Assembly: GCA_900618795.1 (NCBI GenBank)
Contig: UYJD01000003.1
Location: 1,184,144 to 1,248,143 of the forward strand
From: Cyanodermella asteris
Lineage: Eukaryota > Ascomycota > Lecanoromycetes > Ostropales > Stictidaceae
Direction: 5' to 3'
Length of the DNA: 64,000 nt
The number at the start of each line of letters is the position of its first letter. The stretch's first letter is position 1. The notes under the pieces were generated by a model. The model was given only the letters and a program-made list of their open reading frames with translations, searched no databases and had not been told where the DNA came from. Position numbers and translations under genes: made by a program. Below, piece by piece: positions 20,582 through 31,465 of the stretch.

Positions 20582-23500
20582 GACCTGCCGGCTCAGTGAT
20601 GGGGCGGCGAGACGAGACAAAGGCGAGAGCCGACGGGCAAAAAGTTGACGTCGAAAGGTCTCGCGAGACGGGGTGTTTCAGTTTCAAGGAGGCTAAGCAC
20701 CTGCACAAAAAAATCCAGAGTCAGCACCTTAGTTTGAAGCCAGACGACGCTCTTCAAGGAACAGGACAGTAGCCATGTCAAAAATGCAGTAGCATTGAAA
20801 CAGCTGCGTAATTGTGAAGACTGTTTCCGACTTGACTCGAAATGCTGATGGAGCACGTACAATCAAATAAACGACCCGGGACCTTGGAAAGGGGGGCGTT
20901 GCTGTGGGTCGTAGTAATACAGCGAGTGAAGGGAAAGTCGTCAAAATCGTCAGGAGCAAAGAGCAGCAATGAACGAGCGTGAATGAGGAGGTGCTGTCGT
21001 GATTGTCGTCAGCTGGAATGGAAGACGAAGGTGAGGAGCAGAAGCGGTCGTGGCGAAGAGTCGAAGCGTGCCAGGAGGCTCGCGAGGAGAAGTAGAAAGA
21101 GGAATTAAGAGGCAACCCGCATATCTTGCTTTGCAGAAGTTCGACAATAGAGTCGAAGGCAAAGCAGGGACGAGCTGGTGGTGGTGATCGAAGTGTAGAT
21201 GGCAGGACGGACGGACAGGAGAAGATGTTGGCTTCTACTGGCCAGGAGTCGCTCACAAGTCAGGCCGGCGACTCGCGCGCTCCCTGCTCGCTAATCCGCC
21301 CCATTGCCGCGGCCACCGATTGTTTTCCGCGCTGTGCTGAGTGTTCAGCGTCCTCCCCGGAGCATGCCTTGATCTTTATCGATTCCGTCGCCTCAAGCAT
21401 CTGAACCAATGTAGGCTCCTCTCCATCATCTGAGTCTGTCTCTAGGCTACATGCACCTTCGCCACGTCTGCCTTATGTTCTGAAAATGTCCTCGACATGA
21501 CTTCATTGCATCACATTCTGCACATTCTGCCGTTACGAGCCGGCCTCATGCAACCAAAAATTCTCTCGCCCACAAACAAGAAAAGGCCATCAAGACTCGC
21601 TGCGGCTCGAAATCTACTGCGTTGTTCGCTCAATTGAGCAGCATGTGGCTGATTACCTCCGGCTTCACTCTCTAAGCTATGGTGTCGACGACTTCCGGCT
21701 CAGTACTGTGAAGGACGCTTGTCTCGAATCGGGCGCACGAGCTCCAACCGTCTTTCGATTCAACCATGGCGAGGCCTCGAGGGACGTTTATTGTTGAGTG
21801 CAATGCCGAGCAGATGGCGTGGCCCGGGGGAAAATTGGCAACACTTTCTTGCTACCACGGCCGGGAAGGGCGATGATGGACACACACGCAGCATCAGTGA
21901 TGGACCGCCGTGATCCACCAACCAGAACTCTTTGCCCCGGATCCACCTCGCTCACAAAGTCGCGATGGCCCGCTGAAGCAGAAATAGAGCCAGCCACCGC
22001 CCGTCCACGGACTCGCGGCACGCTCGCATCCCATTTGTGCAGTCTTGCAGGACAGTACATGATGCGTGCGCGTTGCGCAGCTTTGTACAGTACAGAATTC
22101 ACTCACGGCATGTCTTGGGCACTAGGTTTCTACAATCACACGGGATCAAGGGACAAGCAGATCGTCCCTTGCCCTTGGTCAAGTCTAATTGTCGGGTGAT
22201 TAACCTCAGTGTGACTGTGTCGCCGTCACAATTGCTACCGATTGATTGTGCACGGAATCTCAGTTCACATGTCCACATTCACGCTCGTTTGCAGTCTGTG
22301 AGCACATGCCATGCGCGCAGTTCTGTCGCTTGTCGTGGACAAGAACAGGCTCGCTGGCGCTGGTCTGCATGGAGAAAAAGAGAGGGCGCCATGTTTATGT
22401 CGCTGCGTAGGGGTAACCCCGGCCCGAAGAACATTCTTTGCCTTGCGTTTAGCGCAATATCGTGGTCGGGGGCATCCCTGACGTGGTGCCCTGGTACAGT
22501 TCAGAGGCCTCCAGAAACGGCATAACGCCCACAATCATCTTCCAGGGAGGCTCAAGCGTTGACGCCATAGGGGGAGCTCTTTGTTCTGAGCGTGTTGACT
22601 TGGCCAGTAACAGAGCGTGCCAGCCGCTCACAGTTGGTCTGGCCGCGGTGGTAGCCAATGGCCAACAAGCGGCCTTGCGAATGGTGGTCAGCATCTTGTC
22701 CGCGATGTGAGGTGAATTCGACCAGCTTGGACGGGACACAGCTTCATCTCATGTGGTTGTCGGCGGCGATTTCGTCCGCGAGCATGAGACGGTACGAGCT
22801 CGTGACTAATGGTGCAGTGCATACAAGACATTCCAGAGAAGCACGCTAAGCAGACACGGAAAAGTCGCTGGTTGCATATCCTTGGACTTCCTCTTCAAAG
22901 TCTCGGGCTCACAGGTTCACACGCTCTGCAAAGGCTTATTTGTCTGAGCTTCCTCGCTTCGAAACTTCCATCAATGCGCGCTCGCAGCACCCGGGATCGT
23001 GACGGCAACGTCCTGACGAACGAAGTACCGAGCACAGCATTCCAGGCTCGCACAGTCAAGTAGATATCAGCGTTCAAATTATTTCTCACGTAGCGAAAGT
23101 ACTTCCTACGTGCAAATGGAGTTATGAGCTTGTGATCCTTGGCATTCCGCAGGTGAACATGAGCTCCTGGCGAGTCCCGACGTGTAACCTGGCAGATTTC
23201 TACCCTGAGCACGACTTTCCCCGGGCGGGATGGGCGCGAAGCAATAAGGGGGAAGCCCCTGACGGAATTCGGCCGGGCGCGCTAGTTCACAGCAGAAGGC
23301 CTGCTTGGCGACGAAGCAACCACTCGACGCCGTTGACGTCCTCCCTGCGACCTTGTACCACGACTGTCGTTTCGACTCTGTCAATAGTCTCATCGACTGC
23401 CGGACCCAAGGCCTTGCAACCCTTTGTGCTGTAGAAAAAATGCTTCTGGCATGTCTTGTCAAATTTTGGCTTTTGTCGTATACAAGTCACTGATTCAGCC

Positions 23501-26063
23501 AGACTGGCTATCTGTGCTCTGCGACTGATGAGTGTTTGTGGCCCTGAGCTCACAGGTTCGATTGAGTCTTCCTGTGGGTCGATGACCGGTCTGACTTTTT
23601 GCTACTCTTTTCATCCTGGAAGCCTGGATTGGCAAACACTGCATGCACTTGCGCTCCTTCAACGTGCTCCGTGCACGCCGCAACCCCCTGAACATCTCAG
23701 CAGGGCTTGCCGCAGTGTGAACCCCGCAGACAAAAGACACGCACGGCGGAGCACTGCGTGAAAGAGCCCAGCTACACCGGCATCTTTGCCAATTCCATCA
23801 AACCCGTCGCCGAGAGACCAAGGTTTCGGTATCAAGACGGCCTTAAAATGTGTTTGGAGGGGCACTCAGCTGCTCGATTTCTGGGAAGAAGCTCAGACAG
23901 GCGGCTAATGTTTGGCCAGCTTTCTGGAGAGAAAAAAAATCCTCGGACGGCTCGACAGCTGTGTACGTACGGACCTGTTCTCGCCAGCGGCATGCAGCTT
24001 GCAAGGCATGCTTGTCGTAACGACCGGGGTGCTCGCCCGCTGGAAACGGCGTTGGCTGCTTATCGCACAGCATCTCTCTACTCCTGTGTGCCGCTATTTT
24101 CGTATGTCTGACTATGTGTTGTGAATCAGGTGACCTGAACCGTGGATACAAGTGGTCCAAAGCACACGTTACCATCGACCTGGGATTTGCCAAAGCCAGG
24201 CTGTCGAGCTGTCAATGTGAGAGCGTCCCATGTTGACAATGTTTGGTCAACTTTTGCCTAAACTCCAAGCAAGAAATTTGTTGCTGTAAGGATAAGTGCG
24301 AATGAGTCCACCAACCTTCAATAATCGCTTGAGTTCGGACAACATCAAGGGTCTTGATACTCACGCGACTCATTTCCAGTCAGGCTGACTCGTTCAGTTC
24401 GTTCGCATTGGTGACTTAAAATTGCACTACGGGCGGCACATGCTGTTTCATCAATTGCGACATGAGCTGCTCGCTTCGGCGATCTCAGCGGAGAACGCGC
24501 TTGGGTGTGTGGGGTTGGAAATACCCACAACGACTGTGACTTTAGTCCAGTCCTTCGGAAAGCGGATTCCTTTCCACAAACTCTCACTCCCCAGTGGCCG
24601 ACGGAACACGGCAGTACGACAGACGACAAACGTTTGCATAACCGCCATGTCGCTTGACGGCCTGCGGACGATACTTTCGAGACCTTGAATTCAAGTTGGC
24701 TATCGCGCCTATCAATTATTTCTCCCGGCCCCCTTCCTGGTAGCTGAGAACGAAGATTGTGGACCGACTGAGAAAAGTGATTCAAGCATCGTCTGCTGGA
24801 GACTGTGGCACGGCAGAGCTTCCCTAGCCAGCTCACGTAAAACCAAAACGACGGAACTTTCCCAGGGTGGGACGGATTCCAATCGTCGTTTAGATGTGCG
24901 CGTCCTTCTTATCCATGGTTGCAAATGGCCTCGTCATATCTATTATCGTTGCATACGGGTTTAGCCTGACTCTCATCGGTACGAGAGCGTTTTGACATGA
25001 TCGCTCTATGATGAGCGTTTCGAATCTCACTTGACAGGCATCTACCCCTAAGCTTCAGATCTCAGTTCAAGGCTATCGGATGCGTTCAGACCAGGGTACT
25101 CGCTTGATGCAAGTTCCCGCTTGTTTATAAATAGGGTAAAAGCTGTGAGCGCCCGGACGTCGTCCATTCCGGGATTTTGCTTGTTTGCTGGATCATGGTC
25201 TGACCAGCGACGTCCTTTTTCTTTCGGCTTTGCCGCAATTCTGGCATACTTTCCTCCCTTTTCCTCGCGGCTGCTCTCGATAAGTCGGAGCCTGGAGCCT
25301 GAACCCTGAGTCAATGCCCGACACAAACCGCGTTCGGTGAACCATGTTCAAAGTCAACACGTTTACCTTGGAAGCTTTGGGCACGCGTCTGAAAGCAAGC
25401 CCTGGTCCAGAGATACGACATTGGTTGCACTTAATGCCCTCACCCCATTCATAGCCTGCTAACAGACTTGATCTGGTCGTCAACCCAGATCTATTGTTGA
25501 GTACACCAGAAAGTAACGACCACAAGTGATTGTATATCGACGCGATACGAGTGTGCCGAACGATGCCATGCCTTCATGGTTTCTCAGTCAGCGGAAGCTA
25601 GCCAGTCTCGCACCCACCTTTGCACCATCACTGTATTCAAGGGCTCCGCCATGCCAGACTATGACTGAGATATATTGCACGCCTGGTGTCTAGGTGCGGA
25701 CTCGGATCTCCTATACATAGTCCGCGATGCTTGCGGGGCATGAAATTTCGTGTTGTCAGGCTCGTTACTCGTCAGACGACTGCTGCAGCATGTGCGATTG
25801 AGTTCAGAAATGGATGTCGAGGACGCGAGGGATCGTGATACGATGGGTTGGACGTGCCCTGAAGAAGATGTCATCAGTCATTAAGACGTAAAAGAAGTAA
25901 TCGCTAAAAGTACACCTACAAAGCTGCTAGTCAGACAAGAAGGGTAGAAGCCGTTGTAGGGGGTATCTTCATGAACCACCAAAGCGCCAAATACAATCAA
26001 CCCGCAATCCATACGTAGTGTTCCCAAAATTCCGAACGAGTGCGTCTCACGATCGCTATATCA
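20582..26063. other. 5.5-kb gene-poor region
   Basis: The first few hundred bases are the probable promoter and leader of BNI4. The rest holds only frames below about 165 codons, on both strands, without a recognisable domain, and no tRNA-like arms. I see no transposon signature and no strong AT bias, so heavy RIP is not obvious by eye. Confidence 0.5.
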
Positions 26064-27140
26064 CTAGTTCCTCTCGGCGATCAGCGTCCTGATAAGCGTC
26101 ATGAGCTTTTGATCGTGTTCGGCCAGCTGAGCATCCAGCGCAGCACCCCTCTCTTGCAGTGTCCGTCGTCTCTGTTCCTTCTCGTCTCTTGCCTCTTCGG
26201 TCGTCAGTGGTGCAAAGGGGTTTGGCACGTGCGCCGAAACGAGGGAGTGATGCGCGTGAGCGGGAATGAAGTGCACGTCCAGGCGCAGTATGGGCGAGCT
26301 GGCGGTAGACGTCCTGCCGACAGCGACGCTCTCGAGCGCCGGGAAGAGGTCGACGATGCGATTCGCGAACTCGCAGACCTCTTCGTCGGAGGGCAGCACA
26401 ACCTGCCCGTTCTGCACCGCGAACTGGCTTCCGAAGACTCGGGACTGGACCAGCGTGCTGCCGATGGGCTGCAGGTTGACGAGGTTGAATTTGACGTGCT
26501 CGACAGCAGGGAACGAGGCCCGTGACAGGCAGTATCTGGCCGCGTTCAGCCACGTCTGGTCGAGGGTGTCTGGTTCTTCCCCGGTGTTCGTGGCCGTTTC
26601 GGCGAGCGAGGCTCTTTCGGCGAGGTCCGATGGCCGGAAGCGCTTCTCGGTGGTGAGCTTCTGCTTCTCCATGTCTTTCCAGAGGTGTGCGAGGCCTCGG
26701 ATGCCTTCGGACTGGAGGGTGATGCTCTTGACGTGGGCCAGCCATTGCTGAGGCAGCCCGAATCGCTTGCGTAGGGCCTTGGTGGGAGTCGGTGACGAGC
26801 GGGTCTTGTCAATGTATAGAGAGCTTCTTTGCTTGTCTAGGTAGCAATGATGGAATTGTGTTGTCTTGAGAAACGTGTCTATGCATATCTTGTTCATGAA
26901 GTGGCAGCTTTCTGCCAGTCTGACGATAGGAAGGGAGGCATAGTGTGATTCGGTTTTCTGCATAGGCTCATCGATATCTAACAATGAGACCTGCTCTGTA
27001 ATGAACATTATCAACTCGTGAGGTAGATCGAGTAGCCTGAAGGGCTGCATTGTGGCGGAGGACATAGCGGGCATGGGAGAGTATCGTAATTGAGCGGGAG
27101 CACTGGTGGTGCTCGTGGTAGTCATTGTTGGAGTAGCCAT
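26064..27140 (-). CDS. F-box-like domain protein
   Basis: A 358-residue protein with an F-box-like helix pair near the N-terminus (FRLLDLPHELIMFITEQV, about 34-51), the usual position in fungal F-box proteins. Members bind Skp1 and select substrates for SCF ubiquitin ligases. The rest (about 70-320) has the leucine- and histidine-containing pattern of uncharacterised fungal F-box proteins but no clear LRR or WD repeats. The C-terminal 45 residues form a charged helix (EEARDEKEQRRRTLQERG), likely a coiled coil. It is intronless, and the ATG at 27140 is followed by a Thr/Ser-rich tail of about 30 residues. The gene stands alone between two gene-poor stretches. The substrate is unknown. Confidence 0.7.
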   Translation of the reverse strand: MATPTMTTTSTTSAPAQLRYSPMPAMSSATMQPFRLLDLPHELIMFITEQVSLLDIDEPMQKTESHYASLPIVRLAESCHFMNKICIDTFLKTTQFHHCYLDKQRSSLYIDKTRSSPTPTKALRKRFGLPQQWLAHVKSITLQSEGIRGLAHLWKDMEKQKLTTEKRFRPSDLAERASLAETATNTGEEPDTLDQTWLNAARYCLSRASFPAVEHVKFNLVNLQPIGSTLVQSRVFGSQFAVQNGQVVLPSDEEVCEFANRIVDLFPALESVAVGRTSTASSPILRLDVHFIPAHAHHSLVSAHVPNPFAPLTTEEARDEKEQRRRTLQERGAALDAQLAEHDQKLMTLIRTLIAERN

Positions 27141-28935
27141 TACGTCAATTAGTAAATACAGGAAGACAGCAACACGATGAGGATGAGATTGGGCTTCAAG
27201 AGAAAAGTGGAAGGACTCCGCCCGGTGCGGACAGCCATGGCTTTATGTTTGCAAGATGTTGGTTGGGCATCTGGATCAATGACATGACAGGCAAGACCGG
27301 CAGCCAGTAGTGGCCCAGGGCGATCACAAGCAAATGCCGGAACTGGCTGAGGAAGCTTCAGCACAAATAATAATCTCGACGTTCCAGGCATACTTTCCTG
27401 CTGGTTTGTTGTCTCGCGCTGCGGAGGTGGCTTGCCTCAAACCTGCACGCTTACTCTTTCGCCTTGGGGCTGGCCACGCGCTTCCCCAGCTTCCAACACG
27501 CAGCAGCGCTCCTTCGGCTGAGATGCTCTTATTTGCGACCTTGTAATGCTTTGCCGTGGTCGCCTGTTTTTCTCGAAACCTGTGGTGATCGTTTCTTGAG
27601 CCTTGTATTGTCTTGTGTCCCTGTATCCTCATTTGCTGTACTCACCCGCGGCACTGGGTCTATTGCATCCTTCATTTTCGTCGCCGCCGCAGTCGCTCAG
27701 TCCGGCTCTCCGACAGGCCCAAGTTGAGCCCAAGCTTACGACGAGTAGATCTTTGTTTGCGTCCCGGCTTTCCTGCCATTGGTGGGTTGTGCCCAATGCT
27801 CTCGTACCCTAGCGTGTTCGCCTGTCATCTTTTTGTCGATTCGATGTGATCAGAAGACTCAGTGACATCACGTCTTCGCGACTGACGTTCATGTACAGGA
27901 GGTGAAGATAAGTTGTGCATCTCATTAGTGCGTGCTACTTGCCGTTATTGTGCATGACAGCCTTATGCAATCCTTGTTCTATCGTATCAATTGCGTCGTC
28001 GACGGACTTTGCCCTTGAGGAATTGGTGAGATCCTAGGCTTGAGGCGCTCGGTGTCCCACTGCGATCGTGTCTTTCTTTGCCTTGGGGATTTGTGGCCGG
28101 TTCCGACTGCACTATGGCGCGTGCGCGGCAGTGGCTCTGCCCAGACCGTTGGTGCATTTGCCTGCCGTCCCACTAACCAGTCAGCCTGTGCGTTTTCGCA
28201 AGCGACTCAAAGAGTCAAAGACTCCTGGAGTCATCTGAAGTAACGCTCATCGACCGACCTTCAAAGCGATTTCCTTTAGCTGAATGATCGCGGGTTGCGA
28301 TCCAATACGACAAATTGGATTGAACTACATAAGCATCGTCCAAACCAGCAAGCCAAGTGATGAGCCTCGTACTCGGAACGCGGACCGCTCAACAGAGTTG
28401 CCTCGAATCCAGTTAAAATTTGCCAATATGATCAGATATTATCGTTATTGCTCCTGTCCGTTTGACTGCCCTTGTTTTTCGGACAGCCTCAAATCAGGCC
28501 CGATTCCCATTTTGCTATCTGCTCGCCTTCATTGTTGCGCTTCGTTTTTCCCTCAGGACTGGAAGACACCGATCGGTGAGAGACATTTGAACTGATTGGT
28601 TCTTTCTCATGGCCAAGCTAATTTGGAACACTTTCCTTGTCATTTGATGCTCTTGTATGGCTGAGAGATGCATTGAGTGCTTATCGGATACACTTGTCCT
28701 CTGAGCGTCCAATGAAGCATTACCAAGACGCAACAAGCGGCCGAATGCCGGAAACTGCATGCACAAGCACGACTGTGCCTTTCTTGGCCTTGCTGGCAGC
28801 GGCATTGCACTCCCTCGTCAGCCGACAGACGGCACACCCGATGTGGAGGAAGAGGGCTTTCTTTTTGAAGCTGTAGTAAGGCAAGTTCTGCAAATACGCT
28901 CGCTCCAAGCCAGAGCCGGTCAGACAAGAGCATAC
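27141..28935. other. Gene-poor region upstream of the F-box and 5S genes
   Basis: Promoter side of the F-box-like gene, then non-coding sequence up to the 5S promoter. Short frames on both strands show no domains. Confidence 0.5.
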
Positions 28936-28943
28936 TATATAAG
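28936..28943 (+). promoter_or_regulatory. TATA box of the 5S rRNA gene
   Basis: TATATAAG begins 31 bp before the first base of the 5S sequence. An upstream TATA element near -30 is known for dispersed 5S genes of Neurospora, where it helps RNA polymerase III transcription. Confidence 0.65.
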
Positions 28944-28966
28944 CACAACTTGACCAACATCCAAGC

Positions 28967-29085
28967 ACGTACGACCATAGACCGTGAAAAACGAGGCATC
29001 AAGTCCGCTCTGCCATATCTAAATCACTGATCGGAGAGTTAGTACTCAGGTGGGTGACCACTGGGGAATCCTCTCTGTTGTACGT
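28967..29085 (+). rRNA. 5S ribosomal RNA (sequence-variant copy)
   Basis: A 119-nt sequence matching fungal 5S rRNA along its whole length. It starts ACGTACGACCATAG and ends GTTGTACGT, so the terminal helix pairs fully. The loop segment GTCCGCTCTGCC pairs through GGCA/TGCC. The polymerase III internal control region includes GAGTTAGTA and GGTGGGTGACCAC, and GAATCCTCTCTG closes the GGAGAG helix. A T4 run follows at once, as a polymerase III terminator. Compared with the usual fungal form, loop C reads ATCAAGTCCG instead of ATCCCGTCCG, and helix II has a mismatch. The upstream TATA box and intact ends favour a working variant, but a recent pseudogene is possible. Confidence 0.8.
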
Positions 29086-31465
29086 TTTGCTTGTGCTCTC
29101 TGCAATCTTCTGATGTCATCATCTGTGCTTTTAGTCGGCGCGCGTACTTGAATCAGCAAGGTCGGTCGAGTTGCGCTGCCCCGTTCCATGGACGGTCCAT
29201 CGAGTGACTGAAATGTACAACATCTCCTTCTGTGCCTCGACCTGTGCGGTACTCAACGCCGATGTGCATCGATTTATTGCTATCGTTGACGAGCTTCACA
29301 ATACGCGATTGAAGATACGTTTGCAATGAAGGCCGTTTCTGGGTGATTGCATACGCATCATCGGATACTCATGGTAAACCTTGAATGCTACCTCTTTGGG
29401 TCGTTCTTAGGGTAAATGGCTTAGCAAGAGTGATGCTATGCTTTTAGCTACTCGGAGCGGTAGCCTACCAGATACGTTGGGGAATATTGACGGACCTATT
29501 GAGGTAGATGGGTGATCGAGTGTCTCAGTGAAGACTTCTGCCAGTCCGCCTTGAGCTCTCTTGAGTAAAACGAACAGATGAGACGGAATGAAAGGAACAG
29601 ATTTTCAGGTTACGGATGACGTAGATACTTCGGATCGACGGTTGAGCCCAGGGCGTGCTCCAAACACGTTATTTTGGGTTTCCAACGAACCTGAGCTCAG
29701 CGTGGCTAGAGCAAGCATGAAACTCTGGCTGCCTGCCCAACGCCACTTACGAAACGGGTGCAAGTCCGACAGCTTAGCGTAACAGTTGAATGTCGGATAA
29801 GGGTTGCCCACGTTGTTAGGGTGAGGATGCGAGATACAGCTTGGACAGTGCTATCTTGAGTAGACATTTATTTCCTACACAAACATTGCAAATTTGCTCG
29901 AGTATGAATTCCGCCAGCAGCACGAAGATACAGGCAGTGACTTGAAAAATCAACGTTCAGATGAAGGAACCCTTAAATCAAGTGCATCTTGGGGGCCGGA
30001 GAAGGTCACGAGGTACAAGCTACATGAGGTATGATCGTGACACTCACAGTGAAGTTCGATCTCGAGGTGCCTTCACGGCGACTGGTAAAATCCCTGCCTG
30101 TCAACACGCGACGAGCGGGAATCTTATCTCAATGTCCGAAGCGGGAAATGCACACGCAATGTCGAGACCGAATGAAAGCTCTCTCGTGTGCTGAGAGGGG
30201 CTGCCATGGTCGCCAGAAGTCGCACTCGACGGCATGTCGTGCGAGGTGAGGAGACACTCGACAAGGCTAGTAAACAGAGCTGGATCGTGCAAGGACCAGA
30301 ATGCAATCAAAGCAAAATGAAGCGGGCCGCAACGGCGTCGCTGTCGTGTGGCTGCAGCGTACCGTCTGGTGCTTGGCTCGATAGTTCTATAAGATACTGC
30401 CGTCCCCAGCATCTAATCGCACGCCAGTCCGCATGCGGGAAACAGGAGGCAAAGATGCGCTCAGAATTCGGACCGGTGGCAGTGCTCACTGTCGCAGAGC
30501 GTCGACGAGACTTTTCCAAGTCGACTATGAGGCATTTGCTCGACCCGTCATTTCGCTCTCGCTTGTCCTGTTGTCCAGCTTTCCCAGCCTGCCCGATGCG
30601 TGGGACTTGCAGCTCCCAATCCCCTGTTGCAGCGCCATTGGACGCCATTCAACCTCGTCCCTCTGGCTCAACGCCTTCATTGTCGCTCATTTTCCTGCCT
30701 CAGTACACCGTCCTGTGCAATCTGATATGCTGAAGACGCCCTTTTCTTGCCGCGCCGCTCTACAAATGAGGCATTTTCTTCTGTTCATCCGCGAGCCTGT
30801 GTCGATCACCCACGTCGACCGGTCAAGCTGGGCGGCCATAGCTGCACTGCACCCACACTCAGGGTTCTTGTCCGCTCCAAGCTTGGGCACAAAACACGCG
30901 ATGACCGTGTCAGTCAGGACTCTGTGACACGCTTGCTACCCAGCTTAGCTTTGCAGAGCCTATATAGTCTCGCGTGCCATCCGACCTGGTCGATCGGGGA
31001 CAGTATAGCACCATGCCTATTTTGCCGCGTTACATGGCGGGAACTTGCATTCCATGGCTCCAGAGAAGGAGCGTCGAAGTCGACGATCACCTTGGGACAC
31101 GGCAGGGCGTGAGTCGAGCAGTTCACTCAGCAGCCTTGTGGCATAGCTACCTCGTCCAGCTCGCGAGCCAGCCCACCTCATCACCACGTTGCTATATAGA
31201 GCTGTACTTTGTGTTGTCCGCTTCCCTTTCCTTCACTCTTCCTGCTCCTCTGCTCCGCGTTCTGAAGCCCCTCAGTAACACTGGGCTCATCTCATCTCTT
31301 TGTTCTCCACATCAGACTGTACCTACTTCGTGAACTGCGTCACTTTCCATCTGTACCACAGCGCGCCGTGTTTGCACCCTGCGTGCGACAGGTTCGCCTG
31401 CCACGCTTCCAAAATCCATCCTCCCGCTCCACACTCATCGGCCAACAAGAACAGACAGGATCAAT
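29086..31465. other. Intergenic region and promoter of the P-type ATPase
   Basis: Non-coding up to about 31190. The last 275 bp look like a strong fungal promoter and leader, with TATATA at 31193 and a CT-rich tract at about 31221-31256. No frame upstream shows a domain. Confidence 0.5.
31193..31198 (+). promoter_or_regulatory. TATA-like element of the ATPase gene
   Basis: TATATA followed after about 25 bp by a pyrimidine-rich tract (31221-31256), the usual arrangement around start sites of well-expressed filamentous-fungal genes. The ATG lies 273 bp downstream. Confidence 0.45.

Noticed and set aside
22037-22525. 162-codon plus-strand frame
   Set aside because: No domain, no homolog recognised, and an opposing frame of similar quality covers it.
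23540-23580. GGTTCGATT resembling a polymerase III B box
   Set aside because: No paired T-stem and no A box at the right distance.
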